Source: Mumia sp. ZJ1417
Lineage (GTDB): Bacteria; Actinomycetota; Actinomycetes; Propionibacteriales; Nocardioidaceae
Direction of reading: 5' to 3'
Assembly (NCBI RefSeq): GCF_014127285.1
Contig: NZ_CP059901.1
Location: forward strand, 372,001 to 436,000
Length of the DNA stretch: 64,000 nucleotides
Position 1 is the stretch's first letter. Each line of letters opens with the position of its first letter. The notes below the pieces were generated by a model. The model ran no database searches. It worked only from the letters and a program-made list of their open reading frames with translations, and was not told where the DNA came from. Position numbers and translations under genes: made by a program. Of this stretch, positions 1-7,317 are shown piece after piece.

Positions 1-466
1 TCAGGGTCTCGAGGGCATTGACGGAGACGACCTCCGCAGGGCGCGCGACGAACTCGCTGATCAGCTGTCGGGTGATCCCCGGTGACAGGAGCGCGTCGCC
101 GTCCGCGACGACCCTCAGCGCCTGCACGATCTCCTCGGGCTCGGTGTCCTTGACGAGGAACCCGCTCGCCCCCGCGCGCAAGGCGTCGAACACGTACTCG
201 TCGAGCCCGTAGTTCGTCAGCACCACGACGCGTACGGCCGAGAGCCGCTCGTCCTCGACGATGCGCCGGGTCGCCTCGATCCCGTCGAGCACCGGCATCT
301 GCACATCCATGAGGACGAGGTCGGGCTGGTGCATGACGGCAAGGTCGTACGCGGTCGCGCCGTCCTCGGCCTCCGCCACGACCTCGATGTCGTCCTCCGC
401 GTCGAACAGCGCGCGCAGCCCCGTACGGATCAGCGCCTGGTCGTCGACGAGCAGCACCCGGATCAC
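1..466 (-). CDS. NarL/LuxR-family response regulator (3' part cut by window edge)
   Basis: The first 155 residues can be read on the minus strand and run off the window. They form a CheY-like receiver: the acidic pair DD at residues 8-9, phosphoacceptor Asp54 in 'VLMDVQMP', Thr84 and Lys106 in 'GFLVKD'. The spacing after the receiver fits the NarL subfamily, whose helix-turn-helix would lie outside. The GTG start overlaps the stop of the histidine kinase gene by four bases (GTGA), so the two are translationally coupled and almost certainly cognate. Sensed signal unknown. The divergent ABC exporter next door is a plausible target, which is inference from position. Confidence 0.9.
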   Translation of the reverse strand, partial: MIRVLLVDDQALIRTGLRALFDAEDDIEVVAEAEDGATAYDLAVMHQPDLVLMDVQMPVLDGIEATRRIVEDERLSAVRVVVLTNYGLDEYVFDALRAGASGFLVKDTEPEEIVQALRVVADGDALLSPGITRQLISEFVARPAEVVSVNALETL

Positions 467-1293
467 GAGGCGGCTCCGCTGTCGCGGGTCAGCGGCAGCT
501 CGGCGACGACTGAGAACCCTCCGTCCGGTCGGCGGCCCGCGCTGAGGTGCCCGCCGAGGGCGTTGGTCCGCTCGCGCATGCCGATCAGCCCGAGGCCGGG
601 CCGCGCGGGTACGGCGGACGGGTCCGTACGACCGTCGTCGTCCACGCGCACGGTCACCACGTCGAGGCCGTACTCGACGACGACGCGCGCCTCCGCGGCG
701 CCGGCGTGCCGGGCGACGTTGGTGAGGGCCTCCTGGATGATCCGGTACGCGGCGGAGTCGACCTCGGCGGGCACCGTCCGACGTCTCCCGGAGATCCGGA
801 GCCGCGGCTCGATCCCGGCGTGGCTGCTGCGGGCGACCAGACGAGGGAGGTCCTCCAGGCCGTACCCGTTCGCGTGGTCGTCGCGCCGTAGCACGCTCAA
901 CGTCTCGCGCAGGTCTCTTGACGCGTCGCCGGCCGCCTCCTGGATGGCCGACAGGGCGACGGGGACGTCCTCGCCGCGCTTGCGGGCCAGGTGTGCGGCG
1001 ACCCCGGCCTGCATGGTCACAACGGAGATGCTGTGGGTCAGCGAGTCGTGCAGCTCGCGGGCGATGCGCAGTTGCTCCTCGGCGACGCGGCGGCGCAGGA
1101 CCTCCTCGCGGACCCGCTGGGCCTCGGCGAGCTGCTCCTCGAGGGCCGTCATCCGCGCCCGCCACTGGTACGTGGCGGCGACGGCGACGAGTCCGGAGAC
1201 GAGCCAGCCCGCCGCGTAGAACCGCTTCCAACCTCGGTCTGTGCGCACTCGTGCACTGTAGGCGACCCTCCGGACCGTCCACATCCGCTGCAA
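463..1293 (-). CDS. NarL-type sensor histidine kinase with a short sensor region
   Basis: A 276-residue HisKA_3 kinase. One membrane segment (about residues 27-45) is followed by a coiled-coil linker (about 47-75), the dimerisation/phosphoacceptor helix with His82 in 'RELHDSLTH', and a C-terminal HATPase_c domain with 'GLGLIGMRER' near residue 225. Many family members carry four to six membrane segments before the H-box; here there is only one, so little room exists for an input domain. The signal may be sensed in the membrane, or the sensor part may have been lost. It is upstream of and overlaps its response regulator, and is divergent from the ABC exporter genes across about 150 bases. Confidence 0.88.
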   Translation of the reverse strand: MQRMWTVRRVAYSARVRTDRGWKRFYAAGWLVSGLVAVAATYQWRARMTALEEQLAEAQRVREEVLRRRVAEEQLRIARELHDSLTHSISVVTMQAGVAAHLARKRGEDVPVALSAIQEAAGDASRDLRETLSVLRRDDHANGYGLEDLPRLVARSSHAGIEPRLRISGRRRTVPAEVDSAAYRIIQEALTNVARHAGAAEARVVVEYGLDVVTVRVDDDGRTDPSAVPARPGLGLIGMRERTNALGGHLSAGRRPDGGFSVVAELPLTRDSGAAS

Positions 1294-1441
1294 GGAGCAT
1301 CCGCCACGTCATCCCCAGGGAGTACGTGCGCCCGTCGGCCGCCCCGTACGGGGGCCGCCCAAGTGCCGTCCCGGGGACGACGACGCGGAGGTGTCCGGCG
1401 GACGAGCCTGGTGGCCGATCGACACGACGAGGAGACGCGAC

Positions 1442-2404
1442 ATGGATGACCCAGCAGCGCCGGCGGTGGAGACCGCGGCGCTCACCAAGGCCTTCGGGAC
1501 GACGCGCGCCGTCGACGGGCTCGACCTCGTGGTCCCACGCGGCGGCGTGTACGGCCTGCTCGGCCCCAACGGCGCGGGCAAGACCACGACCGTACGGCTG
1601 CTCGCCACCTTGCTGCGGCCCGACGGCGGGCACGCACGCGTCCTCGGGCACGACGTGGTCGTTGATGCGGCGGCCGTACGGTCCGAGCTCGCGCTGACCG
1701 GGCAGTTCGCGGCGGTCGACGCCGACCTCACAGGGACGGAGAACCTGGTCCTCCAGGCTCGGCTGCTCGGGCACTCACGGCGGTCGGCACGCGCCCGGGC
1801 CGACGAGCTGCTCGCCGCGTTCGGGCTCGAGGACGCCGCCGGCCGGCTCGTCGGGACGTACTCCGGAGGCATGCAGCGGCGGCTCGACGTGGCCTCGAGC
1901 CTCGTACGGACGCCCCGGCTGCTCTTCCTCGACGAGCCCACGACCGGTCTCGACCCGCGAAGCCGCCGGCAGGTGTGGGACGTCGTCCGCGAGCTGGTCG
2001 CCCGAGGGACGACGGTGCTCCTGACCACGCAGTACCTCGACGAGGCGGACCAGCTCGCCGACCTCATCGGCGTCGTGGCCGGCGGCCGCATGGTCGCGAC
2101 GGGATCGCCGGACACGCTCAAGCGCTCGGTCGGCGGTGACGTCCTCGAGGTCAGGGTGACCGGCTCGACGCAAGCCGTACGCGCGGCCCAGGCGCTCACC
2201 GGGCTCGTCGACGGTGTCGAGCCGTCGCTCTCGTCGCCCGCGGACGACGGGACGGCGGTGCTGTCGGTGCCGCTCACGAGGCCGGTGCGCCAGATCCTCG
2301 ACGCGCTCGACAGCGCCGGGATCGCAGTCGCCGGGTTCGACGTACGCCGTCCGACGCTCGACGAGGTGTTCCTCGCCCTGACCGACGAGGCGGTGACGGC
2401 ATGA
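1442..2404 (+). CDS. DrrA-like ABC exporter ATP-binding protein
   Basis: A 320-residue ATPase of the daunorubicin-resistance (DrrA) type. It shows Walker A 'GPNGAGKTTT' near residue 41, signature 'YSGGMQRRLD', Walker B 'LLFLDEPTTGLD' and the C-terminal extension typical of drug and polyketide exporters. The ATG at 1442 is chosen because GAGGAGA lies 8 bases upstream; an in-frame GTG at 1391 would add 17 unconserved residues. It overlaps the permease gene by ATGA. Known DrrAB pairs export hydrophobic drugs; the substrate here is unknown. The divergent two-component pair could control it. Confidence 0.92.
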   Translation: MDDPAAPAVETAALTKAFGTTRAVDGLDLVVPRGGVYGLLGPNGAGKTTTVRLLATLLRPDGGHARVLGHDVVVDAAAVRSELALTGQFAAVDADLTGTENLVLQARLLGHSRRSARARADELLAAFGLEDAAGRLVGTYSGGMQRRLDVASSLVRTPRLLFLDEPTTGLDPRSRRQVWDVVRELVARGTTVLLTTQYLDEADQLADLIGVVAGGRMVATGSPDTLKRSVGGDVLEVRVTGSTQAVRAAQALTGLVDGVEPSLSSPADDGTAVLSVPLTRPVRQILDALDSAGIAVAGFDVRRPTLDEVFLALTDEAVTA

Positions 2405-3228
2405 CCGCCACGTTCCCCGCCGACCACGTGTCCGTGCTTGCGGACCCCGCCGAGCCGAGCGTCGAACCGGCGAGCGCGCTGTCCGCCGTCCGTGTCTTCG
2501 CCTGGCGCTCGCTGCTCAAGTTGCGTCACACACCGGAGCAGGCAGCCGATGCGATCCTGATTCCGTTCATCTTCACGGTGCTGTTCACCTACGTCTTCGG
2601 AGGAGCGCTCTCCGGCTCGCCGGGGACCTACCTCGAGTACCTCCTGCCGGGCACGCTCGTCATGGGGATCCTGATCATGACGGTGTACGGAGGCCTGTCC
2701 CTCAACACCGACGTCAGCCGCGGCGTCCTCGACCGGTTCCGGGCGCTCCCGGTCTGGCAGCCTGCCCACGTGGTCGGCACCCTCCTCGGCGACGTCGGCC
2801 GCTACGTGGTCGCGGCGACCCTCGTGGTGCTGCTCGGGCTTGTCCTGGGCTGGCGCCCCGACGGTGGGCTGCCCGGAGTCGTGGTCGGAATCGGGCTTGC
2901 TCTCGTCTTCGCCTACGCGCTCTCGTGGCTGTGGGCGACCGTGGGCCTGCTCGCCCGGTCACCGCAGGCCGTCTCGATGCTGAGCTTCGTCATCCAGTTC
3001 CCGTTGACGTTCGTCAGCAACGCGTTCGTCGACCCCGAGACCATGCCCAGCTGGTTGCAGGGATGGGTCGAGGTGAACCCGGTCAGCCTCCTCGTCACTG
3101 CCGAGCGCGCCCTGTTCGCGGGGACGGCCACCGTCGGCGACGTCGCGTGGGTGCTGCTGCCCTCCGCGGCCGTCGTCGCGGTCTTCGCCCCACTCACCCT
3201 CCACCTCTATCGAAGGAAGACAGCATGA
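2401..3228 (+). CDS. ABC-2 type exporter permease (DrrB-like)
   Basis: A 275-residue protein with a cytoplasmic N-terminus and about six hydrophobic segments of the ABC-2 fold. The region around 'LLPGTLVMGILIMTVY' and the late 'NPVSLLVTAER' element are typical of DrrB and NodJ-type permeases. It starts inside the stop of the ATPase gene (ATGA) and its stop overlaps the start of the following oxidoreductase gene, so three genes form one tight operon. It should form the membrane pore of the exporter; the cargo cannot be deduced. Confidence 0.9.
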   Translation: MTATFPADHVSVLADPAEPSVEPASALSAVRVFAWRSLLKLRHTPEQAADAILIPFIFTVLFTYVFGGALSGSPGTYLEYLLPGTLVMGILIMTVYGGLSLNTDVSRGVLDRFRALPVWQPAHVVGTLLGDVGRYVVAATLVVLLGLVLGWRPDGGLPGVVVGIGLALVFAYALSWLWATVGLLARSPQAVSMLSFVIQFPLTFVSNAFVDPETMPSWLQGWVEVNPVSLLVTAERALFAGTATVGDVAWVLLPSAAVVAVFAPLTLHLYRRKTA

Positions 3229-4463
3229 GCACGTACGGCACACCTGACACCGTGGTCCACGCCCGCACCGCACGCGACGTCGCCGGCGCGATCCACCACG
3301 CCCGCGACACGGGCATCACGCTGACTGTCCGCAGCGGCGGGCACAGCATCGCGGGGCTCAGCACCGCCGACAGCGGGCTCCTGCTCGACGTTCGCGGTCT
3401 GAACCGCATGACCGTGCTCGACCGCTCGCGGGGCCTGGTCCGGATCGGGACCGGTGCCACCTGGGGGATGGTCGCGGCACGGCTCGCCCCGTACGGGCTG
3501 GCGATCACCGCCGGCGACACGGCGAGCGTCGGCGTCGGCGGCCTGACGCTCGGAGGCGGCATCGGCTGGATGGTCCGCCGGTACGGCCTGGCGGTCGATG
3601 CCGTCGTCGCCGCGGAGATCGTGACCGCCGACGGGCGTATTCGCCGCGTCGACGCCGACCACGAGCCCGAACTCTTCTGGGCATTGCGCGGCGGTGGGGG
3701 CAACGTCGGTGTCGTGACGAGCCTCGACCTCGAGGCCGCGCCGGTCTCGCGGGTCGTCTTCGGCGCGCTCTCGTACGAGGTCCGCGACCTCGACCGCCTC
3801 GTCCGCGGGTGGCGCGACCACCTGCAGACCAGCGACGACCGGCTCACGACGATCCTGGCGCTGACACCGGCGACGCCCATGGGCCCCGCCGAGGCCGTCG
3901 TCCAATGGTGCTTCGCCGAGCCGGACGAGGCGGCGGCCTCGAAGGCGCTCGCCGGTCTGCGACAGATCGGCACGGTCGTCGGCGATGCCGCCGCCGTGGT
4001 CCCGTACGCCGACGTCCTCGAGGAGCACGAGATGCCCGAGGGGATGCAGGTCGCGATGCGCAACACGCTGGTGCCGACCCTCTCCGACGCCTGCATCGAC
4101 GACGCGCTCGCCTTCGCCGCGCAGACGCCCACGGTGCTGGTGCTCCGCGGGCTCGGAGGCGCGATGGGCTGGGTGCCGGACGACGCGATGGCGTTCGCCC
4201 ACCGCGACGCCGAGGCGATGGTGCTGGCGGCGCGCATGGCACCTCCCGGGGCGCCGGCGCCGTCCCTGGACGGGCCGGAGGACGACTGGGCAGCGGTGGC
4301 ACGTCACGGGACCGGCTCGTACGTCGGCTTCCTCGACGACGCGGGGGCTGAGATGGTCGTGAGCGTCTATCCTCCGGCGACGTACGCCCGGTTGGCCGCG
4401 GTCAAGCGGGCGTACGACCCGGACAACCTGTTCCGGCGTACGCACAACGTCCCGCCCGCCTAG
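3225..4463 (+). CDS. FAD-linked (PCMH/BBE) oxidoreductase
   Basis: A 412-residue flavoprotein of the berberine-bridge/6-hydroxynicotine oxidase group. The N-terminal FAD domain carries 'VRSGGHS' with His40, the usual 8-alpha-N1-histidyl attachment site, and 'GGLTLGGGIGW'. At the position where bicovalent members have Cys (CGxVG) the sequence has 'GDTASVGVGG', so a single His linkage is expected. The C-terminus 'YDPDNLFRRTHN' is the BBE element. ATG 3225 follows GAAGGAAG and overlaps the permease stop. The true frame starts here; a longer reading from further upstream overlaps the permease. Substrate unknown; the operon suggests it modifies or detoxifies the exported compound. Confidence 0.88.
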   Translation: MSTYGTPDTVVHARTARDVAGAIHHARDTGITLTVRSGGHSIAGLSTADSGLLLDVRGLNRMTVLDRSRGLVRIGTGATWGMVAARLAPYGLAITAGDTASVGVGGLTLGGGIGWMVRRYGLAVDAVVAAEIVTADGRIRRVDADHEPELFWALRGGGGNVGVVTSLDLEAAPVSRVVFGALSYEVRDLDRLVRGWRDHLQTSDDRLTTILALTPATPMGPAEAVVQWCFAEPDEAAASKALAGLRQIGTVVGDAAAVVPYADVLEEHEMPEGMQVAMRNTLVPTLSDACIDDALAFAAQTPTVLVLRGLGGAMGWVPDDAMAFAHRDAEAMVLAARMAPPGAPAPSLDGPEDDWAAVARHGTGSYVGFLDDAGAEMVVSVYPPATYARLAAVKRAYDPDNLFRRTHNVPPA

Positions 4464-4532
4464 CGTGTGCGTTCGGGCTCTTCACTAGGTGATCGAACGC
4501 GCACTTTTGCTATTGTGATCGAACGCGCACTT
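4464..4532. repeat. Operator-like repeats upstream of hipBA
   Basis: Two perfect 18-base direct copies of gtgatcgaacgcgcactt lie at 4489-4506 and 4515-4532, spaced 26 bases start to start. A degenerate inverted copy (gtgtgcgttcg) sits at 4466-4476. A TATTGT hexamer at 4511-4516, between the copies, is a possible -10 element. HipB antitoxins bind repeated operators in their own promoter, so these are probably the autoregulatory sites of the module that begins at 4570. The assignment is inference from position and repetition. Confidence 0.6.
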
Positions 4533-4569
4533 CTATGAAAGTGGCCGAGCGATCACGAGAGGCGACGGG

Positions 4570-4794
4570 ATGCAGGTGTTCACCGCGACGGACGTCGGCG
4601 CCGCTGTCCGTGCCACGCGCCGCGAAAAGAACCTCAGCCAGGCCCAGCTCGCCGATCGCGTCGGGGTGTCTCGCGAATGGGTGAGTCGCTTCGAGCGAGG
4701 TCGAGCACGGGCTGAGCTCCAGCTCGTGCTCGATCTGCTCGATGCCGTGGGTCTGCAGGTCGCACTCGAGCCGGGCGAGGGTGACGATGCCTGA
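4570..4794 (+). CDS. hipB: HipB-like antitoxin, XRE-family DNA-binding protein
   Basis: A 74-residue protein consisting almost wholly of a Cro/C1 helix-turn-helix: 'LSQAQLADRVGVSREWVSR' at about residues 22-40, followed by a short helix and an acidic tail. It overlaps the HipA gene by eight bases (ATG at 4787), the usual arrangement of hipBA. Known HipB binds operator repeats and HipA, repressing transcription and neutralising the kinase. Two perfect direct repeats just upstream are the likely operator. GAGAGG lies upstream of the ATG. Confidence 0.85.
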   Translation: MQVFTATDVGAAVRATRREKNLSQAQLADRVGVSREWVSRFERGRARAELQLVLDLLDAVGLQVALEPGEGDDA

Positions 4795-6055
4795 GAAGGC
4801 GCTCGAGATCTACCTGGACGGAGAGCACATCGGGCGCCTCGTCGAGGCTGCCGGTGGCGCGCTCAAGTTCTCGTACGACTCCGGTCGCACTCCCACCGAC
4901 GTCCCGCTCTCACTCTCGATGCCGACCACCGCCACCACCCACCAGAACCGCGTCGTACGGGCGTACCTGGACGGCCTCCTGCCCGACAACGACCAGGTGC
5001 GTCGTCGGTGGGCCGAGGAGTACGGCGTCTCCGCACGCAACCCGTTCGCGCTGCTCCGACACGTCGGACGGGATGCAGCGGGAGCGATCCAAGTGATCCC
5101 GCCAGGAGATGATGTTTCGGATGCGGCCGAGAGCCAGGGAGACATCGACTGGCTCGACGAATCCCGACTCCATGACCTGCTCGAAGCGATAGCGCGTCAC
5201 CCGGACGACTGGGGTGGGATGCAGCGCAGCGGCCGCTGGAGTCTGGCGGGCGCCCAGTCGAAGGTCGCGCTCTTCGGTGAAGCCGGGCGATGGGGGACGC
5301 CGCGAGATGCGACCCCGACGACGCACATCCTGAAGCCGGCGATCTCGGGATACGAGGGCCACCACCTGAACGAGCACCTGTGTCTGCGAGCGGCTGCCGA
5401 GGCCGGACTCCGCGCCGCCCGAACGACCCTTCTCGTCCACGACGAGTGGGATATCGTCGTCTCTGAGAGATACGACCGGGAGAAGCGCGGCGCGCGGTGG
5501 CGGCGTCTTCACCAGGAGGACCTCTGTCAGGCGCTGGGGCAGCCTCCCGAGAAGAAGTATCAGGCCGACGGGGGACCGGGGATCGCCGATGTCGGTGCCC
5601 TCTTCTCGCGGCTGCGGGGGTCGGCTCGTGCCTCGCTCACGAGGGACTTCTTCGACGCCCTCGCCTTCAACGTCCTGATCGGTGCGCCGGATGCACATGC
5701 GAAGAACTACTCCGTCATGCTCGGACGACGCGGTGCCGTCAGCCTGGCACCGCTCTACGACGTGGCCAGCATCGTGCCCTATTACCCGGGTGACCCCGTC
5801 ATGTCGGCGATGAAGATCGGGGACGCCTGGGAGACGTCGAAGATCGGAGTCTCCGACTGGGCGAAGGTGGGTCGTCAGCTCGGGCTCCGCGATGATGCCG
5901 TCGAGGAGCGGCTTTCACGCCTGACTCGCGTGCTGCCCGAGGCCTTCGAGCGCGCCGCGACGACTGACGTCCCCGACACGCTGCGCGCACAAGCCGCCGA
6001 GATGGCGGACGCGATCACCCAGCACGTCCGCCGAGTCGGCACGTCGTTCCTGTAG
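4787..6055 (+). CDS. hipA: HipA-like serine/threonine kinase toxin
   Basis: A 422-residue HipA. Visible elements in order: the N-terminal 'couple' domain (about 1-105), the activation-loop region 'LAGAQSKVAL' (153-162), 'HILKP' (180-184) in the ATP site, 'NVLIGAPDAHAKN' with catalytic Asp302 and Asn307, and 'APLYDVAS' with metal-binding Asp325. All catalytic residues are present, so it should be active. Known HipA phosphorylates glutamyl-tRNA synthetase and causes growth arrest and persistence; homologues differ in target, so the target here is not certain. The start at 4787 is preferred over an upstream in-frame ATG at 4742 because it gives the expected MPEKALEIYLDG N-terminus. Confidence 0.9.
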   Translation: MPEKALEIYLDGEHIGRLVEAAGGALKFSYDSGRTPTDVPLSLSMPTTATTHQNRVVRAYLDGLLPDNDQVRRRWAEEYGVSARNPFALLRHVGRDAAGAIQVIPPGDDVSDAAESQGDIDWLDESRLHDLLEAIARHPDDWGGMQRSGRWSLAGAQSKVALFGEAGRWGTPRDATPTTHILKPAISGYEGHHLNEHLCLRAAAEAGLRAARTTLLVHDEWDIVVSERYDREKRGARWRRLHQEDLCQALGQPPEKKYQADGGPGIADVGALFSRLRGSARASLTRDFFDALAFNVLIGAPDAHAKNYSVMLGRRGAVSLAPLYDVASIVPYYPGDPVMSAMKIGDAWETSKIGVSDWAKVGRQLGLRDDAVEERLSRLTRVLPEAFERAATTDVPDTLRAQAAEMADAITQHVRRVGTSFL

Positions 6056-6104
6056 TCACCTGCTCCGGCAGCCGATCCCGTACGGGCGGACCTACGCTGA
6101 GCGG

Positions 6105-7292
6105 ATGCCAACCATCGGAAGGCTCAGCCTCGGCGGGCTGCCCGCGCGCGACCCGGGAGAGCAGCACAGGTCCGCGACGCCGCTGGAGCTGCTCACCGAC
6201 CTGTGCTTCGTGGTCGCGGTCGCGCAGGCGTCGACGCAGCTGCACCACGCGACGAGCGAGGGCCACCTCGCGACCGGGCTGCTGCACTACGCGCTGGTCT
6301 TCTTCGCGATCTGGTGGACGTGGCTGAACTTCGCGTGGTTCGCCTCGGCGTACGACGACGACGGTGTCGCGTACCGGCTCCTCACGCTCCTGCAGATCGT
6401 CGGCTCGCTGGTCATCGCGGCGGGGATCCCACGGATGTTCGACGGCGACTTCCTGCTCGTGGTCATCGGGTACGTCATCATGCGCGTCGGGCTCGTGGCC
6501 CAGTGGCTGCGCGCGGCGGTCGGTGACCCGGGGCACAGGGCGACGTGTCTGCGGTACGCGGGCGGGATCGCTGCGGTCCAGTGCCTGTGGTTCGTCCTGC
6601 TCCTCGGTCCCCGGGGGCTGCAGGTCCCCGAGTTCGTGCTGTTCGCGGCGTGCGAGCTCGCGGTCCCGGTGTGGGCGGAGCGAGCGGGGCAGACCCCGTG
6701 GCACGCCCGCCACATCGCCGAGCGGTACGGACTGTTCTTCATCATCGTGCTCGGCGAGACCGTGCTGTCCGTGACGCTGGCGATCCAGCAGGCGGTGGAC
6801 GACGAGGCGCTCGAAGGGAGCCTGCTCCCGGTGGCGACCTCCGGCGTCGTGATCGTCTTCGCGGTGTGGTGGCTCTACTTCGCCCGCGACTCGGCGGCCG
6901 CGGTGGAGCGGGCACGAGGCACGGGGATGGAGTACCTCTGGGGTTTCGGCCACTACCTGGTCTTCGCGTCCGCGGCGGCGGTCGGTGCGGCGCTGGCGGC
7001 ACGCGTCGACGTCGTGACCCACCACGGGAGTGCGGCGGGTGCGAGCGGGTTGCTGCTGTGCCTGGCGGTGGCCGTGCTGCTGGCGGCATGCTGGGCGCTG
7101 ACGGTGCTCCCGGAGGACCGCTCGGTGACGACCGGGACGCGATGGGCGGTCGCGGTCGTCGTGGTGCTGGCGCTCGCCGCCGTACCGTCTCCGGAGCTCT
7201 GGGTCGCTCTGACCTGCGCCCTCCTGTTGGCCGCCGAGCTGTACGCCGCGTCACCTCAAGGTCGGGTCAGGGACGCGCCGGAGGCGAGCTGA
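6105..7292 (+). CDS. ltrA: Low-temperature-requirement A (LtrA) family membrane protein
   Basis: A 395-residue integral membrane protein with about ten to twelve hydrophobic segments. The N-terminal 'TPLELLTDLCFVVAVAQ' and 'IWWTWLNFAWFASAY' and the middle 'AERYGLFFIIVLGETVL' are hallmarks of the LtrA family (first described in Listeria). Its biochemical role is not known. A TACGCT hexamer ends 6 bases before the ATG and there is no clear Shine-Dalgarno sequence, suggesting a leaderless transcript. It stands alone between hipA and the MFS-Tmk gene. Confidence 0.88.
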   Translation: MPTIGRLSLGGLPARDPGEQHRSATPLELLTDLCFVVAVAQASTQLHHATSEGHLATGLLHYALVFFAIWWTWLNFAWFASAYDDDGVAYRLLTLLQIVGSLVIAAGIPRMFDGDFLLVVIGYVIMRVGLVAQWLRAAVGDPGHRATCLRYAGGIAAVQCLWFVLLLGPRGLQVPEFVLFAACELAVPVWAERAGQTPWHARHIAERYGLFFIIVLGETVLSVTLAIQQAVDDEALEGSLLPVATSGVVIVFAVWWLYFARDSAAAVERARGTGMEYLWGFGHYLVFASAAAVGAALAARVDVVTHHGSAAGASGLLLCLAVAVLLAACWALTVLPEDRSVTTGTRWAVAVVVVLALAAVPSPELWVALTCALLLAAELYAASPQGRVRDAPEAS

Positions 7293-7317
7293 CAGTTCGG
7301 ATGGATACTCTGAACGG

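Noticed and set aside
1309-2769. 486-residue minus-strand frame antisense to the DrrAB-like genes
   Set aside because: Ser/Arg/Thr-rich with no family marks; the plus-strand ABC motifs are unambiguous.
3207-4445. 412-residue minus-strand frame antisense to the FAD oxidoreductase
   Set aside because: No motifs; the sense strand carries the FAD-binding motifs and overlaps properly with its operon.
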